From Chrysomallon squamiferum (lineage: Eukaryota > Mollusca > Gastropoda > Neomphalida > Peltospiridae): a stretch of DNA of 64,000 bases. Below are positions 24,519 to 36,829 of this stretch, one piece after another; positions within the stretch are counted from its first letter, which is position 1; every line of letters begins with the position of its first letter. The position numbers and the translations under genes are program-made. Location: NCBI GenBank assembly GCA_012295275.1, contig CM022666.1:3575616-3639615 (forward strand), written 5' to 3'. The notes beneath the pieces are model-generated. The model saw nothing but the letters and a program-made list of their open reading frames with translations. It had not been told where the DNA came from and ran no database searches.

Positions 24519-24962
24519 CTGTGAAAGTAAATTGTAAAAACAGATAATTAAAATTTAAACAAATACAAGAAAACATATTACTTCAAGTAGTGTCTTTAAG
24601 GTTGTTAAACACTCAGATATGTACAATTACAGTCTGAGTTCTCACGTAAACGCAATTAGGACTGGTGCTACCATACAGGCAAACTAGGCCGACGCTTTGA
24701 GCGCTGATTTCAGCAGGCGCATTAGAAAATTTTGAAAAATAACCAAATAAATTTCAGTTTTAATGAGGGTCGTTTTTTTTTTATCCTGGTTTATTTCCCA
24801 CAGGACAAATAATCGGGCTGATTTAGTGTGAAACAAACAAAATAACAGAGTTAAAAATCTCGTGTTTTTGCTTTAGACTCTTTTATATAAAATTTTTAAA
24901 TATATTCAAGAAAAATAACAAATGATAAAAAAAAAACCTGAAATATATATATATATATATAT

Positions 24963-25010
24963 AATTGGTACCATTTTGTGTAACAACTTTTAATTCCTTT
25001 AGAAGAAGTC
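24963..25010 (-). pseudogene. TNF TM exon reduced to its start (MVPI)
   Basis: ATG GTA CCA ATT and the normal 5' leader with acceptor ttttacag are kept. The next base is already in an AT tract and a cctgaaatatat motif typical of the stalk-exon acceptor. A deletion between the stalk intron and the TM exon explains this. Confidence 0.55.
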
Positions 25011-25483
25011 TGTAAAATATGACCACAAGAAAAACAAAATCTTATTAGTAATAAATAATACTCAGATAAATACACACACGCACATACATACAATATACAC
25101 ACTTGTATATAACATTCTGTTAGCAAAAAAATAATATGCACATGTACATACACATAAATATAAAACTTTTAAAATATAGTTAAATAAATAAAATTATAAA
25201 TATTAGCAAGAAAAATTCACACACAATATCCACATGTACACGCATTTCTACATAACATTCTTCAAAGAAAAAAAAAATCAAATAAATAATACCAAGATAT
25301 ATTTACATAGATAATTTTCCTATGTGATGGTCAAAAAATCCCCCTCAAAACCCCAGAAAAATAACGCAGATAAAAATAGCAAATGTTTCTATTACGAAAA
25401 TCTTGACTGCAGGTTACAAAATGCCAAGTTTGATTTATCAAATTTCACGGATGCTTAGTAAACCACTGTGTACAAATACTCAC

Positions 25484-25583
25484 CACTGAAATCCAATATG
25501 ACAGCACAGCGATGTCTAATGGAACAGACAATCCTCCTGATGTAAACTTGGACCCGTGATACCACAAAGTTTGTCTCCAATTG
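25484..25583 (-). other. Conserved exon-like sequence in a TNF 5' intron, copy 1
   Basis: A 100-nt open stretch with acceptor ttcttcag and donor gtgagtat encodes QLETNFVVSRVQVYIRRIVC and then SIRHRCAVILDFS. A copy with the same length and donor is at 49559-49658, within the first intron of TNF gene D. If spliced to the TM exon it would meet a stop before the TNF start codon, so it could be an alternative leader exon or a captured exon of another gene. Function unknown. Confidence 0.45.
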
Positions 25584-25840
25584 CTGAAGAATGTAAAGAG
25601 GAGAGATTTTCATACTAAATTATTTATATCACTGGAAAGACGTGGAAATTTAAAAAATAATAACAATAATAAAAATAAAGAAGTTTTTATTTTTTGCACA
25701 AATGTATAGGAAAACGTGTGACGGTAGACTTGCAATCAAAGATATAACTTTCTAAGAAAACAATGTAGCAAAATTTTGATGATTTTATTAAATCACTGAA
25801 ATGTGGTTTTATATGTATAACCTATGAAATAAGTGAAATA

Positions 25841-26470
25841 CAGTGGTACCTTGACTTACGAGTTCAATTCGTTCCGTGACCGAGCTGGTAACTCAAATGT
25901 ACTCGTATATCAAATCAGTTATCCCAAATGAAATTAATTGAAATACAATTAATCCGTTCCAGGCCCCAAAACCACCCCAGTTTTTTGTAATGTGTTTTTA
26001 AAAAAGAAAAATGAATGTATAAATGACAAATATAAAAACAAAACAAAAGAGAATGTAAAGAAAAAAATTGGTTTTGTAAAGTGTACAGGGTAAGGGTTTC
26101 TCCATCTTTTCATGGACAGAGATCCGCAGCTTAGAAATTATTTTAACACCTTTGGCTGGAGTTGTAGCCTTTATCAACTCCTACTGCTTCAGTATGGTAC
26201 GTATAATAAAAGTATTACGCTCGTACTGCCTAGCCATGTTGACTACACGCACACCTCGCTCATGTTTTTCTATGAATTCAAGCTTTAATTCAATGGACAT
26301 CATCCGCTTCTTCTTCTCAGCATTTTCCTTTGCACTCACTTTCTTAGGATCCATGGACATTTGATAAAATACTGCACAAAACTCAAGCATAACACAATAG
26401 AGATGTTTCCACGGCGAGGTAACCACGTGAAGCAAACGAATGAGACACGGGATGTTGTGTTGTTCGTTGC
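25841..26470 (-). mobile_element. Truncated Tigger (pogo-superfamily) transposon
   Basis: The element begins at a TA with cagtggtaccttgacttacg, the typical Tigger terminal sequence. On the minus strand a start (ATG at 26354) encodes MDPKKVSAKENAEKKKRMMS and the N-terminal helix-turn-helix (ERGVRVVNMARQYERNT). The frame meets TAG at about 26181 but similarity continues (KATTPAKGVKIISKLR) to about 26093. The catalytic DDE part is deleted and the right end is not found. It is a dead element. Confidence 0.75.
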
Positions 26471-26717
26471 GCCAAATTTCTTATTTATTTATTTTACTTT
26501 GTATTTCAGTTTTATTTACTTATTGTTTTAGATGAAGTCTGGTGTATTAAGTTTCCTTAGTGACGACAAACCCCAATGGATTTTTGTTGTCACAAATCTT
26601 TCTTATTACATTATGAATGTGTTCAGATTTTGTTTAATGGATATTACCACTGAGGGGATTTTTTTTTATGTTTGTCAAGCTTTGAATATTCACAGATAAT
26701 TTTGGCATATTATTCTT

Positions 26718-26790
26718 TAGTACGAAGATACCAAGAAAATTTGGTTCCTTTCCTACATTGGAGCTGAAAGTCAGTGACACTGTATATACA
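26718..26790 (+). pseudogene. TNF homology domain fragment on the plus strand, copy 2
   Basis: It is the sister of 4371-4445: acgaagataccaagaaaatt followed by tcctacattggagctgaaag, a shortened form of the RRYQE..SYIGA..LKV region. The preceding 100 bases (gaatattcacagataatttt) match 4335-4370 as well. Confidence 0.6.
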
Positions 26791-26799
26791 CATACACAT

Positions 26800-28477
26800 A
26801 TATTACATTATATAAATATATAAAATTGTTAAATTAAACAAAAATACTTATTATTATCTCAAGTATGTTTTCTTATTGTTGAAACTGAGCTGATGAATTT
26901 GTTATGTCAACCGTATTACTAGTAGACAGATCCTGAAAGTATAAATTAATCATTATTGTTATAAATAAATAAATCTGATGTTGTGGTTGTTGTTATTGTT
27001 GCCTCTAATGTATAACGTTACTTCTGTTCACGTGTTCGGTAAATTTTACTAATTCATATAATACTACTATCACATGCTCAGATTTTTCCCCACGACCGTT
27101 TTGACATTGGAGAATGCGCTAGAAACCATCGACTGCCAATCCCAAGGAAAAACATATAAATAGAAGTGTTGTCAAAAAGCTGTTAGGAAAACTAATATCT
27201 TCGCCTGGAATTACAGTAAGTAATCAGTATATCAAGGAGAAGAAAGGTGAACCATTGTGTGGTATAACTGGGTAAAAAGAATTAAGTTAGGTAAACGTGC
27301 ATTGTGTGGAATATCTGCAAAGTCATTTTTTACACACGCACGTGCTATTATGTCAGTTTAGTTAATCTTCACAGCTAATTGTATGACCTTATTCAATGCA
27401 AAGGTCAGCTGGAAAACAAATCTAACACAGAAAAAACAAACAAACAAAACAATGCATATACGTCACATACTATTAGCACACACACACCCACACACACAGT
27501 GATCTATTTTAAGAATTTTAGTTTGCCCTGAGTTGCTTTTATGATAGAAACTAGACTACGTCGAGTACATGTGATGTACGTGCACGAACAGAAACAAAGA
27601 AAGTAAAATGTAACACAAGACTATTATCTAGGTATTTTATTACACAATGTCACTCCACCATTAAAAGTGATGGTGATAAATTTAATAGTGGTAGTAGTAG
27701 TAGCAGCATCTCTAATGTAAATAGTATTAGTAGTAAGAATAATACTAATAATGATGATTATGTAATAATACTAGTAATGGTAGTAATTAGTAAAGAAAAT
27801 TTCTTATTCTGGGTAGAAAGCTCAGATCTTGAATAAATATTTATTCTCCAAAATACTTAAAGGGACCTCCTCCACCTCATTGTTAATATACTGTTATTCA
27901 AAATACATGTATCGACAACAAGTATAAAGTACCTTATTAAAAACATTTTAAATCATGGTTGGCACCATAAAGTGTATTACAATTATAAAAACCATATTAA
28001 ACCATATTCCAATAGCGTAATTAATTATTACTGGAAGAATAATAAAAATAAATATAAAATGTTAAATATACCAACTTTATGTTAAAAAAAACAAAAAAAA
28101 AACAACAACAAACAAAAACGAATTAAATCGAATTAAATCTTTTCTTTTGATTATTATTATTATATCTGTTTCAATAATAAATTGTGTTACTACAAGGAAA
28201 AAAGTTCTTTATTAAAAGCTGATGGAAAACCCTAAAAAAACAAGCGAGAGTAAAGTAATTTTATAAATATCTCTTTATAGTAAATAAATAAATAAATAAA
28301 TATGCAATAATCAAAAACAAAAGTATTATAGCAATGTTCAGTGTAAGATGATGAAGTTTGGCTGCTTAGTGGGGGGAAAATAGCAGAAGTTATATTTTAA
28401 AATATATATACAAATCAAAACAAACAACCACAAAAATTAATAATAATAAAATAAATAATAATCAATATGAATTAAAA

Positions 28478-28526
<49 letters not shown>

Positions 28527-28700
28527 TTATAATAATAATAATGATATATAAAGATAGATCAATGTATGTCTAACATAAACTTTTCAAGATATTGTAACAA
28601 TAAAAGAATAAAAGGTTAGTCTGATATATACTAGTCCATGAGTACTGTCTTTCTGTCAGTGTAGAGAAAATTATATATTACCAGTCATAATTCAGGACTC
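26800..28700. other. Intergenic DNA downstream of TNF gene B, no gene seen
   Basis: AT-rich sequence with AC, AGT and AAAT runs. The stretch near 27810 (gggtagaaagctcagatctt) recurs near 37252 and 46767, i.e. downstream of genes B, C and D. A 3' untranslated role cannot be shown. Confidence 0.5.
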
Positions 28701-28711
28701 ATGTAACAATT

Positions 28712-29604
28712 TCAAAGCATATAGAGACCAAAGTAGGTTGTCTGTGGATCTCTCAAAATTCTGTTCACAACTGATGTTCTCACCACTACAGTGTCATTGG
28801 CTTTCAGGTAGTAAACAGCTCCAATGTAGGAAGGAACAAAACCTTCCTGGTGTCTTCGTACTTTGCATGTTGTTTGAGGATTTCTGTAGAGGACTTCATA
28901 ATTTGGATATTTTTCAATTGAGTGACACAGCCTAGCGTATTCTAGCTCTCTGACTTGGTTGGCATGGAATAAAACGTTGCTGTATATGAAGTAGTAAGCA
29001 GCTTCTTTGACTTGAATCCCGTCAGTGACAACAGCTGCAGCTCCTTTCACAAACGATCTTTTACCAGACGACGTCCATTTGATGAGAGGCTTCGGTGTGT
29101 CTGAAAAGTTTTTAAGAACAAATTATTTTTAAATAATATTTTTATTTTAAATTGTCAACAGTTGTAGTTAGTATTACTAATATATTTGTGCAACTACTTC
29201 AAACTCCTGCTATTAACTACATTACTGCCATCACTGATATTATCACTACTAACACTGCTAGTACTGTTGTTATCACAATTTCTATAATTATTGCCGAACC
29301 ACTACTAATAACTAAGTGATTACTACTACTATTACTTTTACCAGAACAACGTTTTAACTAACTACTACTATTACTTCTATTTTACTACTACCCATTTATT
29401 ACGAAATCAGCTCTTTTAACTGAGTACTGCTACTACTACTATTACCACTACTAATACTGCTGCTACCACTGCTACTACTGTTTGTTTTCTTACTTTTGTC
29501 ATATGTTGCATTCACTTCCATTTGTAGATTAGCTGATGTCTTCACATTGTTTTTATTATTCAGATTGTAAGCGACCTCTCTGATCTGCTTAAGTTTCTCT
29601 TCTG

Positions 29605-29646
<42 letters not shown>

Positions 29647-30464
29647 CCCCACACACACATACACACGCACACACACACACACATATAGATATACACAGAT
29701 ATACACACACACAAACATGCACTGATACCTATATACATACATAGACTCGTACACACGTAAATACAAATACATAATTATAAAAACTTTTGTGGAATTTTAA
29801 ATATGTTTGGTTATGTTTCTGTTTGTGTGTGTGCCTTTTTGTATTTTTGTCTGTCTGTGCTTGTGCGTACTTTGTGTTTTTATGTCTGTGTGTGTATATA
29901 TATGTCTGAATTAACTTACCACTTTTCTCAGTTTTTGTATAAGTTTCACTCAGTTTCTAAAAAGAATGTTAATAATCATTTTGAAACTCGTCCATAACAA
30001 TCAATTTTAAATTTATAAATATTTTTCAGCAAAATGAATTTATCCTTTTCATAATTCTAATATTATTTTCTTTTTAATTTTTCAAAATGTTTTTATCTTT
30101 TATTATTTATTTATTTATTTATTTCATCCTTTTTACTTCCCTGTATTTAATGGATATAATGGATTTATGGATTTTGTTTTTTAGAATTTAAAACATAATT
30201 TACCTTTTCCATAATTTCACTGATCACTTTTTCTCCATCTCTGTAACAGCAATACGTGACATTGTTCCTGGTTCTGTTCGTAGATTTGTCATCACAACAG
30301 TTTTCTCCTGGTTTGCATGAGATTTTCACACACAGTTCCTGATCAAACATCAAATTGGTTTCTTTCATCAGAAATTCTTTTAATGTTACAGATACAATGA
30401 CTATGATGAGTGTGAAGTTAAGAACCATAAGAGAAATGGCAATGACAGGAAAAATTGACTTCAT
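28712..30464 (-). CDS. TNF-superfamily ligand gene B (264 aa)
   Basis: Exons: 30204-30464, 29920-29956, 29494-29601, 28712-29100, ending in TGA. All splice sites are consensus and phases match gene A. The N-terminus is MKSIFP rather than MVPIRP, followed by the membrane helix. The six-cysteine module, linker KLSETYTKTEKS, stalk EEKLKQIREVAYNLNN and a complete THD with both cysteines and YFGLYML end follow. The 5' leader begins at acceptor gttttgcag (30500). Immediately upstream lie a THD scrap (30544-30612) and a dead second TM exon (30650-30906), so a neighbouring copy was deleted against this gene. No clear promoter was found. The coding region appears intact. Confidence 0.83.
29606..29720. 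repeat. (AT)n and (AC)n tracts in gene B intron 2
   Basis: An AT run abuts the stalk-exon acceptor and is followed by AC repeats. The Cys-Val minus-strand frames are artefacts of these repeats. Confidence 0.85.
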
Positions 30465-30543
30465 TTTGTGTAACAACTTTTAATTCCTTTAGAAGTAATC
30501 TGCAAAACATGACAAAATAAATAAACAAAAGATAAATAAATAC

Positions 30544-30612
30544 TACTTCGCATATTGTTTGAGAACTTCTGTAGTGTACAATATAATTTGGATATTTTTT
30601 TTATTGAGTCAC
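30544..30612 (-). pseudogene. THD exon scrap between TM exons
   Basis: The plus-strand text cgcatattgtttgagaactt through ataatttggatatttttt matches the C194-C214 region of the THD exon with several changes. It sits about 45 bases upstream of the gene B leader and 38 bases from the TM pseudo-exon, so nearly a whole gene between them is gone. Confidence 0.65.
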
Positions 30613-30649
30613 ACACACAGAGACATTTAGAATTTAAAACAGAATTTAT

Positions 30650-30906
30650 CTTTCTCATAATTTCACTGATCACGTTTTCTCATTCACTGTAACAGCAATA
30701 TATGGTATTGTTCCTGGTTCTGTTCGTAGATTTGTCATCACAACAGTTTTCTGTTGGTTTGAGATTTTAACACACAGTTCCTTGTCTAACAACAAGCTGG
30801 TTTCTCTAATCAGTAATTCTTTTAATGTTACAGATGCAATGAAACTGATGAGTATCAAATTTAGTACCATAAGAGCAATGGGAATGAGTGGACGAATTGG
30901 TACCAT
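30650..30906 (-). pseudogene. Dead TNF TM exon (MVPIRPLIP type)
   Basis: It keeps ATG, the membrane helix and the first cysteine, then loses 4 nt after CVKIS, which shifts the frame and removes the Cys module. The donor gt has become at. It is the first exon of a deleted TNF copy. Confidence 0.75.
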
Positions 30907-31139
30907 ATAATTCCTTTAGAAGTAGTCTGTGAAAGATGAATAACTACAAAAAATTATAAGTAAGAGAAATAATTGCAACATAACGACACACACAAAATAC
31001 AGATATATGCACGTGAATAACATTCTTTCAAAAAATAAAGTAATATATTCAATAAAACCAAGAAAACACACACACACAGAAACGCACAAGGAAACGCACT
31101 CACAAATACTACAGAAACTATAAAATATTCTTTCAAAAA

Positions 31140-32190
31140 ATTAAAATAACAGTAAATGAAGACAGTGACTTAATATATATTACCTTCTAGTTCCTTTTCG
31201 TTATAGCTGCACTTTAGAAGAATGTTCATAAATAAACTACGTGTACTTATTACTGCTGTTATACTGGTTGTTATTATTGTAGTTATTCTTACTATTATTA
31301 GTAGTATTACGATTGGTGTTGTCGTTGAGCATCACTTCTGATCATGTTTTCGGTAAGTGATAACTATCACATTTCGGGATTTTAATTTTTTTATTTATTT
31401 TTTATTTATGATATAAACTAGACTACGCCAGATACATGTGATATACACGTGAGAAACAAAGAAGGGAAAAACGTAGAAACTGACTATTAACTAGGTATTT
31501 TATTATCTTTTATTCAATCACTCTTCAGTAGTCTAACTGTAAATAAATTATCAAACATTTAATCCAGAACATCTACATTATTTAATTTCAAATGACCTAA
31601 TACACTCCAGCTATACACTACAGTATATATCTACACAAGATCCACGGAGGCGCACAGTTATAAAAATTGGATTACTCCCTGACAGATAAAAACTATTTAT
31701 TTTTATTATTTATTTATTTAAAAAATCGGGTCAGTTGTTCAACTAGAGGTAACAGCAGTCACATGATACAAGTTGTGAAATGAGATACCTTGGCAATCAC
31801 ACGTAACATATTCATTTCTGTGTGTATGTGTGATATATAGATATATATATATATATATAAGGTTATATAACAGCAATATTTAATAGATTGTCTATAAAGT
31901 ATACTAATTATACTACAAAAAGGAAAATTTCTTATTCTAAAAAACACCGAAAAAATAAATACTTCAAATAGATTGTTTATTATGCAAATTTTAGATGAAA
32001 TTTTAATTGTAACAAATGATAAACATTTATTACTCTAATAATTTCAGTGCATGAGTACATACTGAATAAAGACAATCCTTTTTAACTCGAACATCCACTT
32101 AACTAGTATTATTCATTATAAACCAATCAGTGAACATATAACTTCCATCAGACAATTTATGTAGAAAACATGTAAATATTTATTCACTGA
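31140..32190. other. Intergenic DNA, no gene seen
   Basis: It contains a conserved upstream TNF flank (agctgcactttagaagaatg near 31206, also near 19890, 34403 and 63279), TTTA and AT runs and the start of repeat unit U5. Confidence 0.5.
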
Positions 32191-32199
32191 ATACACCAA

Positions 32200-32640
32200 A
32201 CATTCATTTTATATAGAACATCTCTAGAACATATTCACTGTTTGTAGAACATCCACTATATAGATTTACTGAACACAGACCATCAGTAGTACATACATTA
32301 CATATTCACTGTACAAAGAAAAGCCTTATGCATGGAGTATTCATTATCATTTAACATTAATTATATTTACAACATCCACAGATGTACATGTTTAGAATAT
32401 CAGCTGTACAAAAACATCTTTCTACACAGAACATCTACAGCAGAACATCCATTCTGTACAGTGCATCTACCATACAAGAACATTCACTGTACACTGAACA
32501 TCTACTGTACTTGAGCATCCAATGTACAGTGGACACAGAAACTTTTTTTTACATAGACTGAAGAAAATTCAGTGTATATCAACTGTACTAGAGCATCTAC
32601 TGCACAAAGAATATTCAGTGTGCAAAAACATTTTATTTTA
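32200..32640. repeat. TGTACA minisatellite, block U5
   Basis: These are the same degenerate repeats as at 660. A fragment of the acidic-repeat frame without head or start follows at 32715-32774 (gat gat repeats ending in GTA GGA TGA). Confidence 0.7.
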
Positions 32641-33068
32641 TTGAAATGAAAAATGTTGTTATGACACAACTAAATTCCTAACTAAAACTGAATTTCTAAA
32701 TGATTATTTGACATTAAAAATCTGAATGATGATATTGACAGTGAAAATCTGAATGATGATGTAGGATGATGGCCATGACAACCTTTGTTCTTACTATGAT
32801 CCAATTTCTTTCTTTCTTTTTTTTTTTGAAGGCAAACTCAGATTTTTATTTTATTTAATTTTATTGAAATGAAAAGTTGTATTATGACACAAATTCCTCA
32901 TCGATCTTTAGATTATGGAAACAAATTTCTTTACACATTCAAACATAATATTTCAGAGAATCTGATGTCACTGTGAATATAAAGCAATTGATATCAAACG
33001 AGAATTTTCAGCTGTGAGTTTTCAAAAAGTTGAGGCGGGTGGCCTGAAGGAAATATCAGGATGTAATG

Positions 33069-33069
<1 letters not shown>

Positions 33070-33110
<41 letters not shown>
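33070..33110. repeat. (AC)n microsatellite
   Basis: A run of about 20 AC units. The frames at 33014 and 33022 on the two strands are artefacts. Confidence 0.95.
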
Positions 33111-33113
<3 letters not shown>

Positions 33114-33391
33114 TAAGAGACGTGTATATACTTATACCCGTATACATGCAAAGACTCTTACACACATACATACAAATACAGAATTGTAAAAACGTATATG
33201 GATCGTTTTTACTTTTTTCTTTAATTTCATTTATAATGAACATATCTTTTTAATATTTTTATACAGAATTTACCTATTTCTTAATTTAATACACATATAA
33301 ATTTTATATTATTTTATTTTTTTTATTCTAACTTTTTTCTTTCTATTTAATGCATTTATGGATTTTTTATAGAATTTAAAACATAATTTAC

Positions 33392-33652
33392 CTTTTTCAT
33401 AATTTCACTGATAACTTTTTCTCCAACACTATGACAACAATTTGTGGCATTGTTCCTGGTTCTGATCGTAGATTTATAATAACAACAGTTTTCTCCTGGT
33501 TTACACGAGATTCTCACACACAGTTCATGGTCAAACAACACATTGGTTTCTCTACTGAGAAATTATTTTAAAGTTTCAGATACAATGAAACTGATGAGGA
33601 TGAAGTTTAGTACTATAAGAGAAATGGCAATGACAGGACGAATTGACTTCAT
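33392..33652 (-). pseudogene. Dead TNF TM exon (261 nt, one stop)
   Basis: Full-length exon with start MKSIRPV, donor gtaaat and all six cysteines. A TAA stands in the position of the second codon after TLK. No linker, stalk or THD exon follows before the Tigger and minisatellite sequences. Confidence 0.75.
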
Positions 33653-33744
33653 TTTCCTTTAGATGCAGTATGTGCCAAACATGATAAAAATGTTATTAGT
33701 AATCAATAATACCAAGATAAATACACCCACAAAATAGACATATA

Positions 33745-33830
33745 TTGTCGACTACGTGCACACCTCGGTCATTTTTTCTTTGAATTCAAGCTTTAATTCA
33801 ATGGACATCATCCGCTTCTTCTTCTCAACA
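33745..33830 (-). mobile_element. Tigger transposase fragment
   Basis: The minus strand matches the Tigger helix-turn-helix region at 26235-26325 (KKKRMMSIELKLEFKE) for about 85 bases and stops abruptly at both ends. It lies between two dead TNF TM exons. Confidence 0.7.
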
Positions 33831-33869
33831 GTGTCAGGAATTTGTTTTAGAATTTAACACAGCATTTAC

Positions 33870-34107
33870 CTTTTACATAATTTCACTGATCACTTATTTC
33901 TCCATCACTGTAACAGCAATACATGGCATTGTTCCTGGTTCTGTTCGTAGATATGTCATCACAACAGTTTCCTCCTGGTTTGCACAGTTCCTGGTCAAAC
34001 AACAAATCGGTTTCTCTATTCAGAAATGATTTTAAATTTTCAGATACAATGAAACTGATGAGTACCAAGTTTAGAGAAATGACAGTAACAGGAAGAATTG
34101 ACTTCAT
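33870..34107 (-). pseudogene. Dead TNF TM exon with several lesions
   Basis: It starts MKSILPVTVISLNLVLISF. Deletions remove two or three residues of the membrane helix and the second-cysteine region (CVKISC reduced to one Cys). One extra base after the CC pair shifts the frame, and TAA appears near the donor. Non-functional. Confidence 0.75.
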
Positions 34108-34439
34108 TTTCCTTTAGATGAGCCAAACATGATAAAAATGTTATTAGTAATCAATAATAAAAACAGACACATAACATTCTTTCAAAAATAAAAGTAAAAT
34201 AATAAATAAAACCAAGAAAATAAACCCACACACATATACACAGATACAGAAACGCGCGCATACAAATGCTACAGAAACAACAGAAATTTATTTTAAAAAA
34301 CTAAAATAACTCTGTATGAAAATAATAAATTAGTTGGATAAATACATAATACCTTCTACTTCTATTTTGTTACAGAAATGTTTAAAACTTGTATTAGAGA
34401 CAGCTGCACTTTAGAAGACAAAGTTCCACACAGTCTCGG

Positions 34440-35281
34440 CACCACTCCCGGGAGAAGAATGTTAAGAGACCCCCTATGTAGTTTTTCCTAGGCAATAAAA
34501 GCAGAGATCAAGTCATGAGTATTGTAATTAACAACTGCATTGTTTTAAAGATGGACATCATCGATGTTCTTGTGCTTCGACGGAAAACCCATCGAATAAA
34601 GTTAGTTTAGCGGAAGGTATCAAAATAATTAAAGTATCTAACATCAAATGACGTATTTCTACATGTTTCCAAATATTCAATACAAAGATGGGTTTTGATG
34701 CAACCCCGCAAAATTATGATTTTGGTCACGCTTTTGTAGTTGCAGAGCGATAAACACCACTAGCACGCTTTCGATTCAAGCGCGCTAGAAATTAAGCACT
34801 GCCAGTCAGTCCTATGTACAGAAAATATAAGCAGAAATGTTAGCGTGTGCTGTGTAGGTTTACCACCTCGAGCAGATCACTTTACGATCATCGCTTTCCT
34901 GTAACGTGTGTCCAATTGGCTACTGCTCCGTCACATGGCCCTATATTTTATGTTTATAGGAGAATTTTATCTTTGCAAGTGAAATTAGTCATACACTAGG
35001 CCTATGGCTGTATTGTTACTATTTCTATATCTTTGTCAACCTCTCCAGCATGAACTTTTGGGCCAAGGCCAATGGTTTTGTTGAAAGGTAGGCTCTTACA
35101 TCTGCACGCAGGCATGATCATTTTCAGGATTTTGCCTGGTTTCTGGTTGTATGAAAGGCTCTTTTCCTGTTTTTGACTATAGTTTTAAAGTTCAACGAAT
35201 TAATTTCAGGTTTCAAAACAAAATCATGTCTGATTACAATTCTATCTTGAATGAATTTAATTTAAAGGCTTTTCCCAACAT
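34440..35281. other. Non-repetitive, less AT-rich stretch, no gene recognised
   Basis: This segment is unlike the rest of the cluster: fewer microsatellites, more G+C, and no similarity to the TNF or F2 units. No open frame above about 40 codons with support was found. It may be flanking DNA of the pogo-like element or an older insertion. Confidence 0.4.
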
Positions 35282-36819
35282 GGTAAGGTAGACGAGAATC
35301 CCCAGTATTAGTACACTATGATTCTGTTTTAACGTTTTTTGAGGTTTGTAGGTTTCTGGATTTTGCTCATAAAAAGGTCTGGATGTTTTTTCTAGAAAAC
35401 GAGATATGAAACACTTGTGTTGTGAGTTATATTAATATCAAGATACAAGTTCAACAAAAGAAACTGATTAAGAGAACGAAAATGTATGGTAAGGAGGGGA
35501 TAATTCTGGTCCCCTTTTCCATTCAACCTCACCTACAGTTTCAAAGACAAAAGGAAACAACAAAATGGAGTGAATAATGTGTAGTATATCTATTTCTGCT
35601 TCAAAATACTCAAACACTACATGCATAGTGCTTATACTTTTGAAATGGGAGCCAGGTTAAAAATTGTGGTAAGGGGCCAGATTTGCTCTGTTGATTTGGG
35701 GTAAATCTGGCCCCCACATTCAAGATGTATTTTGATCTACAAATTTGTTGTACTGATTATTGCTATGTAATCATTGTTTGCTACTAATAATAATTAGTCC
35801 TAATCATAGTACAAGTCAGATTAAAAACTTTAATAAACTAAACTCCTTGACAAATATCACGCAAGAATACAATATCTTTCAAGTCAGCACCAGCTGGGAT
35901 TTCGAGGTGTGCGCAAGGATCAAGACACTACCAATTTGGGCAACCGTCACATCCTAAGAACTCGTCACAATTCATTCCATCATCATCTCTGCTACAGAGT
36001 TCACATTTTTCTTGTGTATCTACTACATCTCTGTCTTCTAGTTCAGGCTCGTCACCATCAACGTTTTCTTTAACTGCATCCGCCGGTTCTCCTGTAGCAT
36101 CCATATTGAACAGCCGTTGTGACTTTGGTATCTTCTGGGGGGTTTTGTAGTCTTGCCTCTCTCACCTTCTTTGGCTTTTCTTCCTCCTCCTTCTCCTTCT
36201 CTTCCAACTCTTCTTCGTACCTCTTGATACTTTCTTCTTCTGTCAAAGCCTCGACATACCTTATCCTCTTGATTTTATTTGAAGTTTAACTATGTGCCCC
36301 ACCAGATGGACTGTGGACTTTCAAGTGTTTCAAAAAAAAAAAAATAAAATAAAATAAAATAAAAATCAGAATAAACCATATCAATGCCAAAACTATTGAC
36401 TTCACCACCAAATATGGGGGCCAGATTTACACCATCCATAGGAGCCAGAATTGCCCCATGTGGTGGAGTAAAATAAAGCACATATTTCTTGCCTGATTAC
36501 CACATATTAATCAAGTTTATTCTGCTGAACTTAATAATTGATTATATGTTTACCTGTTATAACTTATCACCAACCTTATGTTTACAGGACTATAAAAATA
36601 ACACTCACTTTTGAAACCTCAAAATGCACTTTTTTGCAACCTTGTTGTTTTCATTACTTTCATGGCCACTATACTTCACATATAAATGCCTGATTACCTA
36701 CATCCTTCGTTCTAATGAGAGATAGGAAGGTTCTATTTGTATCAAAAAAGTTCCAGAAGTCTGGACAAAGCAGTATAGCGGCGTATACCTCGGGGGCCAG
36801 AATTACACCCCACCTTACC
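35282..36819 (-). mobile_element. Degenerate pogo/DDE-type DNA transposon
   Basis: The ends are imperfect inverted repeats: ggtaaggtagacgagaatcc on the left and, reversed, gggtaaggtggggtgtaatt on the right. Inside are at least six copies of a motif like ggggccagaattnncccc near both ends. The minus strand between 36285 and 35880 has a Glu/Lys-rich segment (TEEESIKRYEEELEEKEKEE) and, in another frame, a zinc-binding tail (CELCSRDDDG then CDEFLGCDGCPNW). Such tails occur in pogo/jerky-like transposases. Frameshifts and stops make it inactive, and the catalytic core is not recognisable. Confidence 0.55.
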
Positions 36820-36829
36820 CTATACTTAG

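Noticed and set aside
28738-28935. Plus-strand frames over the THD exons (also 47200-47400 and 61095-61394)
   Set aside because: They are antisense shadows of the well-supported minus-strand THD exons.
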